A stretch of DNA of 64,000 bases from Synechocystis sp. PCC 6714 (GTDB taxonomy: Bacteria > Cyanobacteriota > Cyanobacteriia > Cyanobacteriales > Microcystaceae): positions 1-64,000 of the forward strand of contig NZ_CP007543.1 in the NCBI RefSeq assembly GCF_000478825.2, read 5' to 3'. Shown here piece after piece: positions 8,230 to 17,200 of the stretch. Within the stretch, counting starts at the first letter, position 1, and the number at the start of each line of letters is the position of its first letter. The translations under genes were made by a program, and so were the position numbers. The notes under the pieces are model-generated. The model saw only the letters and a program-made list of their open reading frames with translations, made no database searches and was not told the origin of the DNA.

Positions 8230-8835
8230 TCAATGGTTGGTTTCCCCATACACGACAATTTTCCCTGAATGCAAAGCAACGTGGAGTAATGACAAATGGG
8301 ACTTCAGAAAATTGAAGACGTATGATAAAGATTCCCCATCGTCGTCACCTTCTGGGCATGGAGTTTGAGAGGCACAAGATTGATCCAAGATGTGTCGTAC
8401 TTGTTGCTCCGTATAGTTGTAAACCCAACCATCCTTGATAATTACGTCGCTTGGGTAAACGAGTTGAGCCGGTAATGGCCCAAAGCCTTCTGTGCAGAGT
8501 GTTATGGTTGGCTGATATGGATCTTTTGTTGCCTCAACAACGAGAGCTGGATTCAACTTAATTTCATTAATGAGAGCCTCTAGCTGCGTTGCAGAATGAT
8601 TCATTGCTTCATGCTGAAGTAGACAGATATCTTCAAGCAAATATAGGTTTTTGCCATTCGACGCCTGCTCACATATACAGCCTAACCTCCACAGTAGACA
8701 GCCGTTTCGTGACGGAGCATACACAAAGTCTTCAAAATCTCCCTTGTGTCCATCGAGTATTTGTCGCGGATCAGCACCAACTTGAGCTTGATCATCTGAG
8801 ATAGCAAACGCAATAGTATAAGAATACCAAGCCAT
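8230..8835 (-). CDS. Hypothetical protein
   Basis: A 201-residue soluble protein starting MAWYSYTIAFAISDDQAQ. It has several cysteines and an acidic patch (CPEGDDDGESLSYV) near residue 160. No signal peptide and no domain that I recognise. Isolated between two gaps of over 300 bases. Confidence 0.55.
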   Translation of the reverse strand: MAWYSYTIAFAISDDQAQVGADPRQILDGHKGDFEDFVYAPSRNGCLLWRLGCICEQASNGKNLYLLEDICLLQHEAMNHSATQLEALINEIKLNPALVVEATKDPYQPTITLCTEGFGPLPAQLVYPSDVIIKDGWVYNYTEQQVRHILDQSCASQTPCPEGDDDGESLSYVFNFLKSHLSLLHVALHSGKIVVYGETNH

Positions 8836-9214
8836 ATTTCGCTTAACCTAGGAATTATAGTCAAAATTTTTGTATATCGCCCCCCAATGAAATAGTCGTA
8901 AGATTTTTTTACAATCACTCCAAATTATGACGATTGCCAGATTAATCTGCTCAAGGGGAAAAATTTAAACCCTAATTTTTTTGAATAATATCAAGTGTCT
9001 AACGGTAAAAAACAAGGATTCACAATTCTTCACAAAACGTTAAAATCGTATGGGAACTTGGTATGTAATTTATGTCAGAAAGATGTGTGGGAATTATCTT
9101 TTTTGATGGCGATCAGCTATGAATCAACCTTTAAATAAGAAATGTTTAACGAACGTTAGACAATTTTTTTCAGTCAGGGTCAGTAAAGTCGTTTCTAAAT
9201 CGTATCGACAATTT
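8836..9214. other. AT-rich intergenic region
   Basis: No gene is seen. The DNA is AT-rich with several poly-T tracts, and probably separates the exporter operon from the hypothetical gene. An open frame at 9119-9337 on the plus strand is only the complement of the end of the devA-like gene. Confidence 0.5.
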
Positions 9215-9934
9215 TCAATGGCGAACCAAAACTCCATCTTCCATATAAATAATACGATCAGCGACATCCAAAATACGATTATCATGGGTCACCATCAAAA
9301 TCGTACAACCCTGTTCCTTCGCCAGTTTTTGCATTAATGTTACTACGTCCCGCCCCGACTGACTATCTAATGCAGCAGTTGGTTCATCGGCTAATACAAC
9401 CCTCGGATGACTGACCAAGGCACGGGCGATCGCCACCCGTTGTTTTTGCCCTCCCGAAAGGTCATTGGGATAATAATGAATACGTTTACCTAATCCTACT
9501 TCTTCTAGCATTTCTATTGCTTTTTTCTGCCGTTCTGAGGGTGAAAAATGAGAATGCAATTGCAAAGACATTTGTACGTTTTGCAGAGCAGTTAAGCTTT
9601 TCAGTAAATTATGAGCCTGGAAAATATAGCCAATATTGCGGCGGGCTTGAATTAGGTCTTCTTCCGTTGCACCGAGTAATTCTTTTCCGAGTAATTTAAG
9701 GCTACCTTGTTGGGCAGAACGTAATCCACAAACGAGGGTTAAAAGAGTGGTTTTTCCCGACCCTGATGGCCCCGTCATTAACACCACTTCTCCTGGATAA
9801 ATATCAAGATTAATATCAAAAAGAACCTGTTTTTTAAGGGAGTCTTTACCAAAATAGTGATTTAGATTTCTAACGGAAATGACGGGATTAGTTTTTATAT
9901 TTTGTGATGGAGATAGAGCGGTTAGGGTTTCCAT
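9215..9934 (-). CDS. devA: DevA-type ABC exporter ATP-binding subunit
   Basis: A 239-residue ABC ATPase: Walker A GPSGSGKTT (about residue 56), Q-loop in IFQAHNLL, signature LSGGQKQR, Walker B VVLADEP and the H-loop VTHDNR. It is last in a three-gene leftward operon devB-devC-devA. In this family the ATPase powers a MacAB-like exporter that works with a TolC-type outer-membrane channel to move lipids or glycolipids across the envelope. Confidence 0.93.
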   Translation of the reverse strand: METLTALSPSQNIKTNPVISVRNLNHYFGKDSLKKQVLFDINLDIYPGEVVLMTGPSGSGKTTLLTLVCGLRSAQQGSLKLLGKELLGATEEDLIQARRNIGYIFQAHNLLKSLTALQNVQMSLQLHSHFSPSERQKKAIEMLEEVGLGKRIHYYPNDLSGGQKQRVAIARALVSHPRVVLADEPTAALDSQSGRDVVTLMQKLAKEQGCTILMVTHDNRILDVADRIIYMEDGVLVRH

Positions 9935-9957
9935 AGGATTTTAGGTAATGATAAAAA

Positions 9958-11127
9958 TTAAAAAATATCAGCAGGGTCAGCTTGGCGTAATTTACGGGTG
10001 GCAATACCGCCAGAAATGATACACATAAAAATCGTTAAAATTAAAACTGTAGTGGCTCGACTAAGGGTCATAAATAGTGGTAAATTGGTCGCATTACGGG
10101 TTAAGGAATATAAACCAAAGGCGATGGCCGTTCCAGGTAGAAAACCTAAGATGGCAAGAATTAAGGCCTCTTGAAAAACAACAACCAATAAATAGGAATT
10201 TCGATAACCCATTGCTTTGAGGGTGGCATATTCAGCGGTATGTTCTGCCACATCTCCCGATAAAATTTGATAGACAATGACCACGCCAACCACAAAACCG
10301 ATCGCCGTTCCCATTGTGAAAATAAAACCAATGGATGTATTTTCTGACCAATAGGTTTTTTCAAAATCAATAAATTCTGCTTTAGTTAAAATTTTGACAT
10401 CATTGGGTAAATTTTGCCGCAAGGCTTCTGCCATTTGTTGGGGATCAATGCCTGGTTTGAGCTGAATGAAACCGGCACTAACCTGGGAAAGATTGCGACT
10501 GGTGATAATACGATGAAAATTGAGATCACTGGTGATAACATTGCCATCGGCAGCAAAGGAAGCTCCGGACAAAAATAGTCCTTTTATATTTAATTTGCGT
10601 TCTCTTGCTTCTGTTGTAACGGTTTTACCTTGTTTTAAATCGGTGATCGTCGTTGTGTAATTGCCCCGGGAACCACGATCAAATAGTAGAACATCAGGCA
10701 TTTTTAACTTTTCTAGATTTTGTTCAACTTCGGGAATTAGAAAAGCTGGTTTTTGGGGATCAAAGCCCAGGACTAAAACCGAAGTTTTAAGATTAGTTTG
10801 GGGATTTTTCCAGTCTATAAAATCGGCATAAATGGGTTCAGCGCTAGTCACACCGTCAAAACTCAAGGCTTGATATAAGCGTCGTCGAGGAAAGGTATCT
10901 AAACTAACGATATTTCTTCCCTGGGGACTAATTAAAACTAAATCAGCATTAATTGTTTGATGAAGTTGGGTATTGCTGTCATAAAGAGCATTTTGAAAGC
11001 CCAGTTGAATAAACATCAACATATCGGCAAAGGCAATGCCGGCCATTGCAACCATTAAGCGACCTTTTTCCCGTTTGAGTTGTAACCAAGCCAGGGGAAT
11101 ATTTTGGGGGATGAATTTTATTGTCAT
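9958..11127 (-). CDS. devC: DevC-type ABC exporter permease
   Basis: A 389-residue permease with one N-terminal membrane helix, a large periplasmic domain and three C-terminal helices, the FtsX/MacB-like topology. The sequence LAWLQLKREKGRLMVAMAGIAFADML is typical of DevC, given here in part (LAWLQLKREKGRLMVA). It is 23 bases upstream of devA and 21 bases downstream of devB, so the three genes are one transcript. Confidence 0.93.
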   Translation of the reverse strand: MTIKFIPQNIPLAWLQLKREKGRLMVAMAGIAFADMLMFIQLGFQNALYDSNTQLHQTINADLVLISPQGRNIVSLDTFPRRRLYQALSFDGVTSAEPIYADFIDWKNPQTNLKTSVLVLGFDPQKPAFLIPEVEQNLEKLKMPDVLLFDRGSRGNYTTTITDLKQGKTVTTEARERKLNIKGLFLSGASFAADGNVITSDLNFHRIITSRNLSQVSAGFIQLKPGIDPQQMAEALRQNLPNDVKILTKAEFIDFEKTYWSENTSIGFIFTMGTAIGFVVGVVIVYQILSGDVAEHTAEYATLKAMGYRNSYLLVVVFQEALILAILGFLPGTAIAFGLYSLTRNATNLPLFMTLSRATTVLILTIFMCIISGGIATRKLRQADPADIF

Positions 11128-11148
11128 GGTTTATTTCTTTTCCATTCT

Positions 11149-12459
11149 TTACTGGGTGTTAATGGCAACTGTAACTTCTAAATTGGTCAAGGCTTGAACC
11201 TTGGAACTACTGGCAGGATCTAGTAAGACTTTAACTTCCACAATGCGTGCATCCGTTGCCGCTGTGGGATCGGTATTTAAAACGTTATTTTTGTAAATCT
11301 GTAAGCCAATTTCTTTGACTTGGCCGACTGCTTCCCCTGAAAAAGCATCACTGGTAACAGTTGCCGTTTGACCAAGTTTTAGGCGTTTAACATCACTTTC
11401 ATAGACTTCAGCCACCGCTACCATTTGGGCCGTTTGACCGAGCTCAATAATTCCTTCATTACCAACAATTTCCCCTTCCCAGGTATGTACTTTCAGCACC
11501 TGACCATCCTGGGGCGATCGCACATAGGCTAGGTCTAAATCCGCCTGGGCTTTTTTCACTGCCGCTAGGGCTGAATTGACTTCTGCTTGGGCTGTCTGCA
11601 CATCAACGGTACGAACCTCTGCCACCTTGTCTAAAGTAGAACTGGCCTCATTAATTTGCTGTTGACCTGTGCGTTCAATTCGTTCTAAAGCTGCCTTTGC
11701 TTCCTGAATTTGTTGCTGACCTGTGGCCTGGGTTCGGGCCAAATTAGCAACTGCTTCGGCCAACTGTTGGCGGCTGGTTTCCAACAACAAACCTTTACTG
11801 TCATAAATAGAAGCGGAAACTGCCCCTTCTTCGTTTAATTGGCGATAACGCTGATATTCTGCTTTAGCATTGTTTAATTCTGCTTCTAGCTTAAGAATGC
11901 TGGCTTTTTGGGCAGAAATATCCCCCGCTAACTGTTCTTCTAAGCGAATCAAGATGGCCTGTTGGGTAGCTTTATCCCCTTGCCATTGGGCCTGTAACCG
12001 TTGAATGGTAGACCGTTGCGCCCCAATTTCTCCCGTCTTAGCCCCTGCTTTGACTTGGGCTAATTTCGCCTGATGGACTTGCACTTGTTCCTTAGCTTGT
12101 TTTAATTCTGCTTCTAGGCGATCACGACTATCGAGCACAGCGATAATTTGCCCTTTTTCGACTATATCTCCGGATTTGACCAGTAATTGGGCAATGCGAT
12201 TATTATTTCCCGAAGCCGCAATTTTGATCACTTCTCCCTGGGGTTCCAAGCGCCCCAATGCCACCACAGATTTAGACAAAATCGGTTGAACTAAAACTGT
12301 TTTTGCCGTTGACTCTGCTTCCTTTGCCTGGGTGCTTTGGTAGATAATGGCTCCCCCAGCGGCGATCGCCGTGAGAATACCAAAAATCCCTAGGTTTCTG
12401 CGGGAAACTTTGGATAAAAACCGACCTGGAGAAGACTTTGATGGTTCGACGGTTTGCAT
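11149..12459 (-). CDS. devB: DevB-type membrane fusion protein (HlyD family)
   Basis: A 436-residue adaptor protein: one N-terminal membrane anchor (about residues 22-42), a lipoyl/biotinyl half-domain (ASGNNNRIAQLLVKSGDIVEKG), a long coiled coil rich in Ala, Gln and Glu (about 110-300), the second lipoyl half (AYVRSPQDGQVLKV) and a beta-barrel end. It bridges the DevCA pump to an outer-membrane channel. It is the first gene of the operon and is divergent from the PadR-like regulator. Confidence 0.93.
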   Translation of the reverse strand: MQTVEPSKSSPGRFLSKVSRRNLGIFGILTAIAAGGAIIYQSTQAKEAESTAKTVLVQPILSKSVVALGRLEPQGEVIKIAASGNNNRIAQLLVKSGDIVEKGQIIAVLDSRDRLEAELKQAKEQVQVHQAKLAQVKAGAKTGEIGAQRSTIQRLQAQWQGDKATQQAILIRLEEQLAGDISAQKASILKLEAELNNAKAEYQRYRQLNEEGAVSASIYDSKGLLLETSRQQLAEAVANLARTQATGQQQIQEAKAALERIERTGQQQINEASSTLDKVAEVRTVDVQTAQAEVNSALAAVKKAQADLDLAYVRSPQDGQVLKVHTWEGEIVGNEGIIELGQTAQMVAVAEVYESDVKRLKLGQTATVTSDAFSGEAVGQVKEIGLQIYKNNVLNTDPTAATDARIVEVKVLLDPASSSKVQALTNLEVTVAINTQ

Positions 12460-12584
12460 AAAATTTGCACCTACTCAGGGGGTCGAGAATACTGTCGGAT
12501 GATGATTATGCAAAAAAGTGAATATAAATTTGGCATGACCGTAATGTATATTAAACAAATTGCATATGTCAAGGAGGAATTTTT
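12460..12584. promoter_or_regulatory. Divergent devBCA/padR control region with possible operator
   Basis: This 125-base gap separates two divergent transcripts. It contains the inverted pair ATGCAA (12508-12513) and TTGCAT (12560-12565), plus AT-rich sequence between. A strong ribosome site AAGGAGGA (12571-12578) lies seven bases before the regulator ATG. PadR proteins usually bind such inverted sites and repress neighbouring transporter genes; binding here is inferred. Confidence 0.5.
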
Positions 12585-13136
12585 ATGGCTTTACCCCACG
12601 CCCTACTAGCGAGCCTGTTGGTGGACGGCCCCTGTAGTGGCTACGACATGGTGAAGCGGTTCGATGAAAAAATTAGCTGCTATTGGATGGCTTCCCATCA
12701 ACAGGTTTACAAGACTCTGCGGGAATTGGAGTCCCAGGGTTGGGTTAGTTCGGAAATGATTACCCAGACCACTCGTCCGAACAAAAATATTTATAGTATT
12801 ACGTCCCTCGGCAAAGAAAAATTGGCCCATTGGGTGTTAATCCCCAGTGAACCGACAACTATTCGGGAAGATTTAATGATTAAAACCCAGGTCGGTTTTT
12901 TGGTGCCACGACCCGCCATTATCGAAGAGTTAAAGCGTCGTCAACAAATTCATCTAACCAATTTAGAAGTCATTAAGGCGATCGAAGACCAAGAATTTCC
13001 CGACCTTGCTTCAATGACAATCGAGCAAAAATTTCACTATTTAACATTACGGCGGGGCATTCGCTTTGAGGCGGATTGGGCAAATTGGTGTAAAGAAGCC
13101 ATTGCCTTAGTGGAAGAAATGGACCAGAAAATTTAA
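12585..13136 (+). CDS. PadR-family transcriptional regulator
   Basis: A 183-residue protein with the PadR winged helix (ALLASLLVDGPCSGYDMVKRF then HQQVYKTLRELESQGWV) and a C-terminal helical domain of the Vir/PadR subfamily 2 type. It is divergent from devBCA and most likely represses that exporter until a small ligand binds. Strong ribosome site and unambiguous ATG. Confidence 0.9.
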   Translation: MALPHALLASLLVDGPCSGYDMVKRFDEKISCYWMASHQQVYKTLRELESQGWVSSEMITQTTRPNKNIYSITSLGKEKLAHWVLIPSEPTTIREDLMIKTQVGFLVPRPAIIEELKRRQQIHLTNLEVIKAIEDQEFPDLASMTIEQKFHYLTLRRGIRFEADWANWCKEAIALVEEMDQKI

Positions 13137-13209
13137 GCGGCGATCGCATTGACATTGTAATAAAAGCTACGGTAATGTTCCATTAGAACAAAATTTGTGA
13201 GGGTAATAG

Positions 13210-13656
13210 ATGGAAGTCTTTCAAGCTCGTCTTGAGCATCTTGAAGAAGTGTCGCAGTTGTTTGATCAATATCGAGTTTTCTACAATGCATTATCAGATC
13301 TTAAAACTGCCAAGAAATTTCTCGAAGAACGTTTGCAAAAGGGCGACTCGATTATATTTATAGCAATCAACGAAGAACGTATAGTTGGATTTACCCAGCT
13401 TTATCCTAGTTTTTCCTCAGTCTCGATGAAGCGAGTTTGGATCTTAAATGATTTATTCGTAGAAGAAGTTTATCGAGGAAACGGCATTGCAAAATTACTG
13501 ATGAGTACCGCAGAAAATTTTGCGAGAGAAACAGGTGCTATCCGAATCATTTTAGAAACACAAATTTCAAATGTTGCAGCGCAGGCACTTTATGAATTAC
13601 GTGGATACACCAAGGATGAAGTGTTCTATCACTATTCGTTAAACTTGACAGCATAA
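13210..13656 (+). CDS. GNAT N-acetyltransferase
   Basis: A 148-residue GNAT protein with the acetyl-CoA binding motif A as VEEVYRGNGIAKLLM (about residues 90-105, R-G-N-G-I-A) and a conserved end. Substrate unknown. A ribosome site GAGGG precedes the ATG. The stop reads TAACAA, as in three later genes in this stretch, a feature seen at the junctions of integron cassettes. A degraded paralogue lies at 3121-3323. Confidence 0.88.
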   Translation: MEVFQARLEHLEEVSQLFDQYRVFYNALSDLKTAKKFLEERLQKGDSIIFIAINEERIVGFTQLYPSFSSVSMKRVWILNDLFVEEVYRGNGIAKLLMSTAENFARETGAIRIILETQISNVAAQALYELRGYTKDEVFYHYSLNLTA

Positions 13657-13836
13657 CAATACCCATTTGCTCCGACCGCCGAGAGTCGCCTAGTTGTGAA
13701 GCATCGATTTCGATCAGCTGATGATTGGCAAAGTTATGCCGTTCAGTCCTTGGCAGGAATGGAATAGAAAATCTATGATTAAGATATCCACAAAATTATT
13801 GGCGTAAACCCAGAATTACGTTACCAAAAAGGAACA

Positions 13837-14526
13837 ATGGAAAAAGTTAAGCAGCACTTTGAAGAGGAAGCCCAAGAGTTTGACGCTATTATTCGTCGTC
13901 TTATTCCTTACTATGAGCAAATGCTTGATGCACTCGTCATTGCTTTACCGTTTAGCCAGTCTCAGGCTATTCGTGTAATTGATTTGGGATGTGGGACAGG
14001 TACAATTGCAAGACGGATTAAAGATGTTTATCCTCAAGCTAAGATTACCTGTGTTGACATTGCAGACAAAATGTTGCAAATAGCACAGAAAAAACTTGGT
14101 AATGGTGAAGATATACGTTATCAACTTGCAAACTTTGAAGATTACGATTTTGATTCAATCTATGATGTAGCAGTTTCCTCACTTGCCTTGCATCATCTAG
14201 TTAGTGACGATGACAAAATTAAATTCTATAAAAAGATTTATACTTGCCTAAGTCCAGGGGGTGTTTTTTACAACGCGGATGTAATTCTAGCTTCTTGTCC
14301 CCATCTTCAAAAGCGTTATATGGAGAAATGGCATGAGTATATGAGTCTACAAGTTTCAGTAGAAGAAATTGAGCAAAAGTGGATACCTCAACATTATGAT
14401 GAGGATCATCCTTCCAAGCTTATGAGTCAGTTAGATTGGTTAAGAAATATGGGTTTCACAGAAGTCGATATCGTTTGGAAATACTTCAATTTTGCAGTAT
14501 ACGGAGGGTATAAGACCGCCATATAA
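13837..14526 (+). CDS. Class I SAM-dependent methyltransferase
   Basis: A 229-residue protein with motif I VIDLGCGTGTIARRI (about residues 47-60), motif II acidic residue in ITCVDIADKML, and the post-motif LSPGGVFYNADV. Family level is clear, the substrate is not. An AAGGA ribosome site precedes the ATG. The gene ends in TAACAA and runs immediately into a fragment of an Rpn-like gene on the opposite strand, so the insertion border is at the stop codon. Confidence 0.88.
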   Translation: MEKVKQHFEEEAQEFDAIIRRLIPYYEQMLDALVIALPFSQSQAIRVIDLGCGTGTIARRIKDVYPQAKITCVDIADKMLQIAQKKLGNGEDIRYQLANFEDYDFDSIYDVAVSSLALHHLVSDDDKIKFYKKIYTCLSPGGVFYNADVILASCPHLQKRYMEKWHEYMSLQVSVEEIEQKWIPQHYDEDHPSKLMSQLDWLRNMGFTEVDIVWKYFNFAVYGGYKTAI

Positions 14527-14539
14527 CAACCCTTGTTTT

Positions 14540-14763
14540 AATGTAGGGCCAGGAGTTTGGGTCAATACTGCTAGGTGTAATAACCCTGGACTTTTTAGAA
14601 ATACTTCCGGGGATTGTTCCAAAATCAGGGAATCAGCCCGAATTGGCTCTAAGGATAGTTCCGTCGGACTAAGCTTGGTCAATTTGATTGGTCGTCCTAA
14701 CAACCAGGCGGCATAGTCTTCAAAAAAGGATTCAGCGACAAATTTGCAGAGATTGTCAAACAT
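14540..14763 (-). pseudogene. Rpn-like gene, N-terminal fragment
   Basis: From the ATG at 14763 the sequence follows the intact Rpn-like protein at 5677-6483 (MFDNLCKFVAESFFEDYAAW) to ILEQS, then skips about 75 residues including the acidic catalytic core, and resumes at FLKSPGLLHLAVLTQ. Similarity ends near the LK of DPALK, at the border with the methyltransferase gene. It cannot be functional. Confidence 0.85.
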
Positions 14764-14812
14764 ACCCAAATTTTACCGGCGATCGCCTAAAGTTGTTGAT
14801 ATAAAAACCTAT

Positions 14813-15373
14813 ATGGATAAGTTGATAGAATTGCCCCCAGATCTTCCCATTCCAGTCGATGATGGTGCTTGTAGTCATTTACTGGGAATACATTTGCCGT
14901 CGATCTCTTTACCTTCAACCCAAGGTGAATATGTTGATTTATCAATGTTCTTAGGTCGCGTTGTGGTTTATTGCTATCCCATGACAGGGCAACCTGGAAT
15001 CCCTCTTCCTGACGAATGGGACACGATACCTGGAGCAAGAGGATGTACGCCACAGTCCTGTAATTTTCGAGATCATTATCAAGAGCTAAATAAATTAGGT
15101 GCAAGTGTATTTGGTCTTAGCACCCAAAGCACTAACCATCAATTAGAGGCAAAGATACGGCTACACTTACCTTTTGAACTTTTAAGTGATCATGCATTGA
15201 ACTTTACCAATATGTTAAAGTTACCAATATTTAAAGTAGAGGGTAAACATTTCATCAAGCGAGTTACACTGATTATTGAAGAAGGCAAAATTATAAAAAT
15301 TTTCTATCCAGTTTTTCCACCGGATAAAAGTGCCGATGAAGTAATCAATTGGCTGCAAAAATACACCAAATAA
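14813..15373 (+). CDS. Peroxiredoxin (AhpC/TSA, redoxin family)
   Basis: The ATG at 14813 is preferred (MDKLIELPPDLPIPVDDGAC); a longer frame from 14744 would start inside the Rpn fragment. It shows the thioredoxin-like redoxin fold, with the likely active-site sequence RGCTPQSCNFRD near residue 80. It should reduce peroxides with thiol donors. The end is TAACAA. It sits between the two Rpn fragments in a cassette-like row of genes. Confidence 0.82.
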   Translation: MDKLIELPPDLPIPVDDGACSHLLGIHLPSISLPSTQGEYVDLSMFLGRVVVYCYPMTGQPGIPLPDEWDTIPGARGCTPQSCNFRDHYQELNKLGASVFGLSTQSTNHQLEAKIRLHLPFELLSDHALNFTNMLKLPIFKVEGKHFIKRVTLIIEEGKIIKIFYPVFPPDKSADEVINWLQKYTK

Positions 15374-15492
15374 CAATCCCTCTCCATCGAGAAGCTTGGT
15401 CTTAGTCAGTTAAGCTAAAACAACTGTCTAAGGCGGGTGAACAAGGATGTTATACTACCAAGCCATATTCCGGGCAACGACCATTTCAACCC

Positions 15493-15845
15493 TTAAATTT
15501 TTTGGTTAGCAACGAATTTATTAACCAGTTCAACGTCAATATCTAACTCCTTGGCAATTTCAGTAATAGTCAAGCCTAGTTTTTTCGGCAGAGGAATAGT
15601 TTCAAGTTTTCCTTCTAGTTTGCCTTTTAGTAAGCCTCGTTGTTCCCCTTCCCGTAAGATTTCTTGATAGACAGCGGATTCCTTCATAATTTCACTCCTT
15701 AAAATTGTTCTAATAAACTCAGGGGCCAGCAGAATTCCTCCAAAAACTGAGGTTGCCGCCATTAGATTTGCCCTAACTCGATTATCCTCAATCTGTACCA
15801 GCACAGTCGCCACTTCCCTCAATTTTAATGCGGGTTCAGTCCCGG
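15493..15845 (-). pseudogene. Rpn-like gene, C-terminal fragment
   Basis: It starts at the sequence EPALKLREV and continues to the normal C-terminus (DIDVELVNKFVANQ). It picks up exactly where the N-terminal fragment at 14540-14763 leaves off, but it lies on the upstream side in the minus-strand direction, so the two fragments are in permuted order. The Lys-Leu-Glu-Gly repeats are shorter than in the intact relative. No N-terminal nuclease part. Confidence 0.85.
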
Positions 15846-15900
15846 TTCTTGCCTAGTTTTCCCTGGGGGGCTTCGACGTCCCTTTTTTTATGGTTCCATG
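15835..15900. repeat. TTCAGTCCCGG element, copy 2
   Basis: Nearly the same sequence as 8066-8131, including CCCGGTTCTTGCCTAG and the run of seven T before ATGGTTCC. The hairpin is weaker here because of base changes in the stem. It begins exactly at the breakpoint of the Rpn C-terminal fragment. Confidence 0.65.
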
Positions 15901-15989
15901 CCACAAACTAATGGCGATCGCCAGAGGTCTTTATCGTTAAGTTTCCGTATAATCAATAATCCTGGGGCAACAACATAATTTGGAAGGGT

Positions 15990-16535
15990 ATGAAAACTAC
16001 TGTATATATTGCAACAAGTGTTGATGGCTTCATCGCACGGAACAATGGTGGTATTGATTGGCTGCCTAGTGGAGGAGACACCGATGGCGGCGAAGACTAC
16101 GGGTATCAAGAATTCATTGATTCAGTGGATGCCCTTGTCATGGGGCGAAATACTTATGAGTTGGCACTGTCATTCGATTCATGGCCCTATGGTGAAAAGC
16201 CAGTATTTGTTCTAAGTAGTCGGAAAATTGACATTCCTGACGAAATTGCCAAAACAGTCGAGTATATGTGCGCGCCTCCAAGCGAAGTAGTTTATCGTCT
16301 ATCAGAGCGTGGATTTCAGCATTTATACATTGATGGCGGAAAGACAATTCAAGGGTTTCTCAGTGAAGGCTTGATTCAGCAATTAATTATCACTAAAGTG
16401 CCAATCCTAATAGGCTCAGGAATCCCACTTTTTGGTTCGCTTCCTCACGATGTCAGATTACATCATCTTGAGACAAGACAGTTTGAAAACGGCTTGGTGC
16501 AAAGCCAATACAACGTGATTGAGGATGCCGCATAA
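15990..16535 (+). CDS. Dihydrofolate reductase/RibD C-terminal-like protein
   Basis: A 181-residue protein starting MKTTVYIATSVDGFIARNNG, the typical start of the RibD C-terminal/DHFR-like family, with VMGRNTYE and the nucleotide-binding segment HLYIDGGKTIQ. Likely an NADPH-dependent reductase of unknown substrate. A GGAAGG ribosome site precedes the start. The stop is TAACAA. Such genes are common in integron cassette arrays. Confidence 0.87.
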   Translation: MKTTVYIATSVDGFIARNNGGIDWLPSGGDTDGGEDYGYQEFIDSVDALVMGRNTYELALSFDSWPYGEKPVFVLSSRKIDIPDEIAKTVEYMCAPPSEVVYRLSERGFQHLYIDGGKTIQGFLSEGLIQQLIITKVPILIGSGIPLFGSLPHDVRLHHLETRQFENGLVQSQYNVIEDAA

Positions 16536-16627
16536 CAAATCAAATGCAGCGGCAGGACAAAATTCGCTGGTACTATGTTAGCCAGCAGATGTTGAGCCTT
16601 AGTTAAGTAACAAGGAGCAGGGTTCGC

Positions 16628-17200
16628 TTGTTTTTAGAGAGTTTTCTTCCCCAAATAACTGAACGGCTGATTCTACGTCGGTTTATTGATCCAGATCTGG
16701 ATTTGTTTCTTTGTTACCGTCGAGATCCTCAGGTAGCTCGATTCCAAAGTTGGTCAATACCTTCCTATGATGAAGCTCGTTCCTTTATCAGCGAAATGCA
16801 CACAGCAGAGATTGGGATACCAGGCGAATGGTTTCAAATTGCTATCGCGCACAAACAATCCAACTTGCTCATCGGCGACATAGGGATAAAAGTTTACACG
16901 GGAAATCTAACAACTGTGGAAGTTGGTTTTACTTTGAATCAGCAGTGGCAAAGCAAGGGATATGCACGAGAAGCGGTATCTACCTTAATAAATTCTTTGT
17001 TTAAGCTTGGAAGTATCAACAAAATTGTTGCCATCACCGACTCCCAGAATGAATCCTCTATTCGCCTTCTCAAAAGATTGGGGATGAGGTTATCGAATTC
17101 AGTTGAAGTAGAATTCAAGGGTGAATGGTGTGTTGAGCAAACCTTTGAATTAAATCAGAAAGATTGGTTACTCTCCTCAATAAAATCCGATGAAAAATGA
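16628..17200 (+). CDS. RimJ/RimL-type GNAT acetyltransferase
   Basis: A 190-residue protein (LPQITERLILRRFIDPD) with GNAT motif A LNQQWQSKGYAREAVSTL near residues 108-125. The start is TTG, supported by an AAGGAG ribosome site ten bases upstream; no better ATG fits the family start. It overlaps the next gene by 11 bases, so the two are translated together. Target is unknown. Confidence 0.82.
   Translation: MFLESFLPQITERLILRRFIDPDLDLFLCYRRDPQVARFQSWSIPSYDEARSFISEMHTAEIGIPGEWFQIAIAHKQSNLLIGDIGIKVYTGNLTTVEVGFTLNQQWQSKGYAREAVSTLINSLFKLGSINKIVAITDSQNESSIRLLKRLGMRLSNSVEVEFKGEWCVEQTFELNQKDWLLSSIKSDEK

Noticed and set aside
9119-9337. Plus-strand frame beside devA
   Set aside because: Mostly antisense to devA and without features.
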